Assembly (NCBI RefSeq): GCF_000019165.1
Contig: NC_010337.2
Location: 785,501-849,500 of the forward strand
Direction: 5' to 3'
Source of the DNA: Heliomicrobium modesticaldum Ice1
GTDB lineage: Bacteria; Bacillota; Desulfitobacteriia; Heliobacteriales; Heliobacteriaceae
Length of the DNA stretch: 64,000 bases
The notes under the pieces were generated by a model that had not been told where the DNA came from, searched no databases, and saw only the letters and a program-made list of their open reading frames with translations. The translations under genes were made by a program, and so were the position numbers. Within the stretch, counting starts at the first letter, position 1; the number at the start of each line of letters is the position of its first letter. Below are positions 60,496 through 64,000 of this stretch, in pieces.

Positions 60496-61632
60496 TTACG
60501 ATGAGACGGCGGCATACGCCCAAGGCTTCGAGAAGGCATAGACCAGATTTTGGTGTTTGATCACAATATCCAGCAGGCTTTCTTTAGCGTCAACCAGCTT
60601 CGATTCGGCAGACGCGACGTCGGCTTTTGTTGCTATGCCGATATCAAACTTTAATTTTGCTACACGCAAGTTTTCCTCTGCAACAGCGACTTGCTCTTTC
60701 GCGCTGTCATATTGCTCCTCTAGTTGCTTCACCCCGTGGTAAAGCGTACGTACCAGTTTATCCATCTGCTCTTTCGTGTTCATTGCGGCGACGGCCGCCT
60801 TGTCGATATCGATTGATTTGGCTTTGCCCGGCTCAGTACGTCCTGACAAGGAGTAGGCATAGGCCGTGTAGGCCGCTTCAGCCAGGTCCACCTTCTTTTG
60901 GGCAAGCCACACGGTAGGACTTTCATTCACCGCTTTGGTGATGGCAAAATCCACATCATCGACTTTCATTTTTTCAAAAGCCGGTCGGTCGACCAGCACA
61001 GGCCGCGCTTCTGCTCGCAATCCCATTAAATTATTGAACTTTTGGTAGGCATCCGCCAAGGCGCTTTCCGCTGACGCGAGGGAAGCCTCTGCGGCCGCCC
61101 GGGCTGCTTTGGCTTGAACAAAGGTAGGATTATCGATTGTTCCGACCTGACTGGCGGCAAAAGCGTTGTTGTATTGAATCTGCGCGTTGGTCAAGCGAAT
61201 TTTGCAGTTATTTACTTTATCCTGCGCCTGGAGCAGACCATTGTATAACTGATAGGTTTGCATCACCACCGCATCTTCTTGCGCTTCTAAGTTTCTCTTA
61301 TTCATGTTCCATGCCGTGTCAGCTTGATTGAGCCCCATGAAAGCCCCATAATACTGTTGGTCTCTGGCGTATCCGATTTGACTTGTGGTCTGATAGGTAT
61401 GCATAACGGAGTCACCCAGGTAATTGCGCACCTCGAAGCTGCGTTCTAGGTCCAACTGTGCAATGCGAAGCGGTTTGCTGCTTTTTTTCGCCTGTTCTAC
61501 CGCTTGTTGAAAAGTAAACTGAGGTTGGGTCTGGGCGACGTTCACAACCGTTGCTGACGTGTCCGCCATGGCCGGCAGCGTCATTCCGAATGTGAAGAGC
61601 AGCGCAGAGGCGCAGGCTACGAGTTTACGCAT
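60496..61632 (-). CDS. TolC-family (outer membrane efflux protein-like) protein
   Basis: 378 residues with a signal peptide (cleavage near PAMADTS). The mature part is almost all helical, with the two internal-repeat architecture of TolC-like OEP proteins: NAQIQYNNAFAASQVGTIDN, AKAARAAAEASLASAESALA and later AEENLRVAKLKFDIGIATKA followed by DVASAESKLVDAKESLLDIV. In diderms this family forms outer-membrane channels; there is no other sign of an outer membrane in the window, so the role here is open. GAGGTG lies 7 nt before the ATG at 61632. It lies between terminators, as a single transcription unit. Confidence 0.85.
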   Translation of the reverse strand: MRKLVACASALLFTFGMTLPAMADTSATVVNVAQTQPQFTFQQAVEQAKKSSKPLRIAQLDLERSFEVRNYLGDSVMHTYQTTSQIGYARDQQYYGAFMGLNQADTAWNMNKRNLEAQEDAVVMQTYQLYNGLLQAQDKVNNCKIRLTNAQIQYNNAFAASQVGTIDNPTFVQAKAARAAAEASLASAESALADAYQKFNNLMGLRAEARPVLVDRPAFEKMKVDDVDFAITKAVNESPTVWLAQKKVDLAEAAYTAYAYSLSGRTEPGKAKSIDIDKAAVAAMNTKEQMDKLVRTLYHGVKQLEEQYDSAKEQVAVAEENLRVAKLKFDIGIATKADVASAESKLVDAKESLLDIVIKHQNLVYAFSKPWAYAAVSS

Positions 61633-61683
61633 CAAAAGTCACCTCAATCATTTTACGTCGAATGTTCTCACCGTCTGAGCAGA

Positions 61684-61716
61684 AAGAGCCGGGTTCATCG
61701 CGAACCCGGCTCCTCT
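61684..61716 (-). terminator. Terminator of the S-layer-like gene
   Basis: GAGCCGGGTTC (61686-61696) pairs perfectly with GAACCCGGCTC (61702-61712), 11 bp, with a 5-nt loop, 25 bp after the stop at 61739. The minus-strand tail is TTTCTGC. Confidence 0.85.
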
Positions 61717-61738
61717 TTGATTGTCAGATGGCAACCAA

Positions 61739-64000
61739 TCAGTTGACCGTGACGGTTTGGGTAGCGGCATCCCAAGTCGCGGTGATGCCCAGCGCCTGCG
61801 CAACCCACTTGACGGGGAGCATGATGCGGCCGGGTTCGACGATTTCGGGAGCGACGTCCATCGTCATCGTAACGCCATTGATGGTCAGGTCGGTGCTGCC
61901 CAGTTGCAGCTTCACAACACGGTCGCCCTTGATCAGGATAACCGATTGGTCGGCAGCGCTGAAGGAGATGTTGTTATCATCTACACCGACAGCTTTCGCG
62001 ACGAAGCGAAGGGGCACATAGGTGCGGTCGTTCTTGATGTAGGGAGCGGCATCCATAGCGGTTTCGACGCCGCCGATGGTCATTTTGCTTTCGCCGATCT
62101 TGAAGGTGGCGGTGCGCTTCTGGTTCTGGTCGGCAGGGGTGATGACTTTACCGACAGCCAGCTTGACCGCCCAGCTCTGATCGAATTCGCCGGAGTCAAC
62201 AGTAGTCGTGGTGAAGGTTACCGTATTATTGGGGGCTTCGGTGTACTCGGCGCCATTGTAGAAGAAAGAAGTAGCGGCTTTGTCGTTCTCGACGATAGCG
62301 TTGCCGCCGATTTTGGCTTCGATGGTGCCTTCGGGCACACTGCGGTCAAGGTCGACCTTGATGTTGGAGATCTTGATCTTGACAGCTTTGGTGCCGGCAG
62401 CTTTGATGGGGATCACAAGGGATGCATCGCCGTCGGCTTTGGCCACGCCGTCTTTGTCAATGTCGGCGTCGCCTTCGACAACTTCAACGGTCGGAGTGTT
62501 GTTAAAGGTCACACCGTCGGTCAGCTTGACTTTGATCTCCCGGTAGCTGCCTTTGATCTTGTCATCGATTAGGTTGCCTTTTTCGGCGGAAATGACGATG
62601 TCATTCAGGGTTTGTTCTTTCACACCGACGCGCAGCTCTTTGGTGTCAACAGTGGCCGACACGGGCAGAATGGCCTTGCCAAGAAGGACTTCGCCTTCGG
62701 CGCCTGCACGACCGGAGACGGTCGCTTTGATATCGCCTTCCGCGTTACCCTTGACAGAGATGTAGAACTGAACTTCCAGTTCCGACTTGGTGCCACCGGA
62801 GTTGCCTTTGTAGTTGATCTCCACATAGCTGTCTTTACCGTCGATGGTCGGCTTATCCCACGTGCCGGCTTTGGAATTCCAATCTTTGATGCCGGTGACT
62901 TTCACCCAAGAGGGGAAGTCGACACGGACCTTACGTTTTTCCGTCAGTGAACCGGCGATGTTTTCTTTGATGTTGATCTTGGCGACGGCGTTGTCATACT
63001 TACCGGCGACAGCTGTGGTAACGTCGCCGACGACTTTGACGGTCGTGCCGAAATCAACGTAGGTGGCGATGACAAGATCTGCATCGTTGATCTCGTCTTT
63101 GGAGGCGCTATTGGAAGTATAGCTTTTGCCTTCGATGGTCACCGTCACGTCGCCGTACTTGGCGTCGGAATCAGGCGTGATGACCGGGTTGATCTCGATG
63201 ATACCGCGGTCTCCTTTCGTTTCTTGCATACCTCCAACGGGAGCATAGACGGTCAGGGTGCGTCCGTCGCTATCCACATCTGTTGTGAACTCACCGTATT
63301 TAGCATAACCAGCCAGACCGGTTACTTTAGTACCATCATTACCAACTTCCCACTTGAAGTTGCTGGGGAGCTTCACAGTGAACAGGGCTTGGCCTTTATC
63401 ACCGCTTTTTCCATTGACCGCGCCGATAGCGCCGGCGTAGTTCTCGGCGATACGGAAGGTGCCGGCTTTTTGCCCGGAAGCGTCACCGATCGTTTCCACC
63501 TTGATAACGCTGGCAGTGGTTTTCTTGCCGGTAGCCACACGGCCGATGACATACTTGCCGCCGGTCACGCCGGAGTCGAGGGGATCGATGGTGGCTTCGA
63601 TGTCGCCGCCGTCAAAGCCGTCGACTTTAACGATCGGGACGATGGCGATGGAGTCAGGGTCATTCTCCGCACCACCAAGACTTGATGGCAGGGTGATCGT
63701 CAGCGTGTAGTCGCCGCTTTTGACGACATTCACGCCTTCATCGTCACCTTTTTTAAGAGATTTTCCTTTCCAATAGACCATTTTATAAACATCTGTAACT
63801 TCAGAAAGATCAAACTTGATGCCGCTGGGAAGGGTGTACGTGAAGGACGTGCCGGGTTGCATATCCGTCTTGAAATCGTCGTCCTCGCGCAGGGTCAGTT
63901 TGCCCAGTGGGGTACTGGTCGCGGAATCGGAGATGCTTTTGACAGTTCCCACAGAGTTGTTCGTCGCTGCGAACGCTGAGGGAACTACGATACCGGTCAG
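61739..64000 (-). CDS. S-layer-like secreted protein, 5' end outside window
   Basis: About 754 codons visible. At the window edge the frame reads LTGIVVPSAFAATNN, the end of a signal peptide, so only some 10-20 N-terminal residues are missing. The body consists of repeated beta-rich segments with many D, K, T, V residues (for example KYVIGRVATGKKTTASVIKV, AEGDIKATVSGRAGAEGEVL). The last 110 residues hold two 'copper amine oxidase N-terminal' modules (YIKNDRTYVPLRFVAKAVGV and IVEPGRIMLPVKWVAQALGI), used for wall attachment. Length, composition and the strong terminator behind it fit an abundant surface-layer protein. Confidence 0.88.
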   Translation of the reverse strand: MTGIVVPSAFAATNNSVGTVKSISDSATSTPLGKLTLREDDDFKTDMQPGTSFTYTLPSGIKFDLSEVTDVYKMVYWKGKSLKKGDDEGVNVVKSGDYTLTITLPSSLGGAENDPDSIAIVPIVKVDGFDGGDIEATIDPLDSGVTGGKYVIGRVATGKKTTASVIKVETIGDASGQKAGTFRIAENYAGAIGAVNGKSGDKGQALFTVKLPSNFKWEVGNDGTKVTGLAGYAKYGEFTTDVDSDGRTLTVYAPVGGMQETKGDRGIIEINPVITPDSDAKYGDVTVTIEGKSYTSNSASKDEINDADLVIATYVDFGTTVKVVGDVTTAVAGKYDNAVAKINIKENIAGSLTEKRKVRVDFPSWVKVTGIKDWNSKAGTWDKPTIDGKDSYVEINYKGNSGGTKSELEVQFYISVKGNAEGDIKATVSGRAGAEGEVLLGKAILPVSATVDTKELRVGVKEQTLNDIVISAEKGNLIDDKIKGSYREIKVKLTDGVTFNNTPTVEVVEGDADIDKDGVAKADGDASLVIPIKAAGTKAVKIKISNIKVDLDRSVPEGTIEAKIGGNAIVENDKAATSFFYNGAEYTEAPNNTVTFTTTTVDSGEFDQSWAVKLAVGKVITPADQNQKRTATFKIGESKMTIGGVETAMDAAPYIKNDRTYVPLRFVAKAVGVDDNNISFSAADQSVILIKGDRVVKLQLGSTDLTINGVTMTMDVAPEIVEPGRIMLPVKWVAQALGITATWDAATQTVTVN

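Overview
The window looks like chromosomal DNA of a low-to-medium GC Firmicute of class Clostridia. Evidence is the AGGAGG-type ribosome binding sites on nearly every gene, frequent TTG/GTG starts, a LytTR-free Gram-positive style surface-glycan locus, S-layer-like proteins ending in 'copper amine oxidase N-terminal' repeats, and two lipoproteins with LTAC/LTGC lipoboxes. A heliobacterial or peptococcal relative is my guess from style only; no rRNA or other taxonomic marker is present.

Left third (1-17 kb): a cell-envelope polysaccharide region with a phosphoglucomutase/phosphomannomutase (cut by the window edge), a GalE-type epimerase, an SH3b membrane protein, a WecA/TagO lipid-carrier transferase, fabZ, a DUF4330 protein, glycosyltransferases, an O-antigen ligase/polymerase, an EmrE-like flippase candidate, a DUF2304/GT2 pair and rmlD. 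The spacers here are very unusual: several consist almost wholly of short tandem repeats (about 11, 12-13, 13 and 23 bp) whose unit resembles the last codons plus stop codon of the gene just upstream. Related in-frame repeats occur inside four genes. The same region holds a broken TnpB gene with a structured downstream region (candidate omega RNA) and the 5' stub of a group IIC intron sitting directly behind a terminator hairpin, next to a ComM fragment.

Middle (17-26 kb): a sulfur assimilation block, all on the minus strand: sulfate-binding lipoprotein, CysT, CysW, an Rrf2 regulator and CysA in one tight operon, and upstream of it, beyond an IS1182 insertion, cysD and a fused cysNC (ATP sulfurylase large subunit plus APS kinase), so the pathway shown stops at PAPS.

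26-48 kb: an AT-rich, insertion-sequence-ridden stretch. Two inverted copies of one DDE element (both dead) flank an LhgO-like flavoprotein and a PAPS sulfotransferase; one copy is interrupted by an internally deleted IS3-type element, and cuts off an FkbM methyltransferase. At 34.3-37.3 kb there is a three-layer nest: an IS1182-type element (7-bp target duplication still intact) containing an IS21 remnant containing a full IS3-type element. Between the elements lie the genes for GDP-D-glycero-D-manno-heptose (gmhA, hddA, a fused hddC-gmhB) and two glycosyltransferases.

48-64 kb: the continuation of the same minus-strand glycan cluster: Wzt/Wzm ABC exporter, GDP-sugar epimerase/reductases, glycosyltransferases, a winged-helix regulator, an initiating polyprenyl-P sugar transferase, a second O-antigen-ligase-type protein with a TPR tail, a Sel1-repeat lipoprotein, a TolC-family protein and a large S-layer-like protein cut by the window edge. 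Taken together the window would make, decorate (heptose, 6-deoxy sugar, methyl, possibly sulfate) and export a surface glycan, with mobile elements having landed in almost every gap between its genes.
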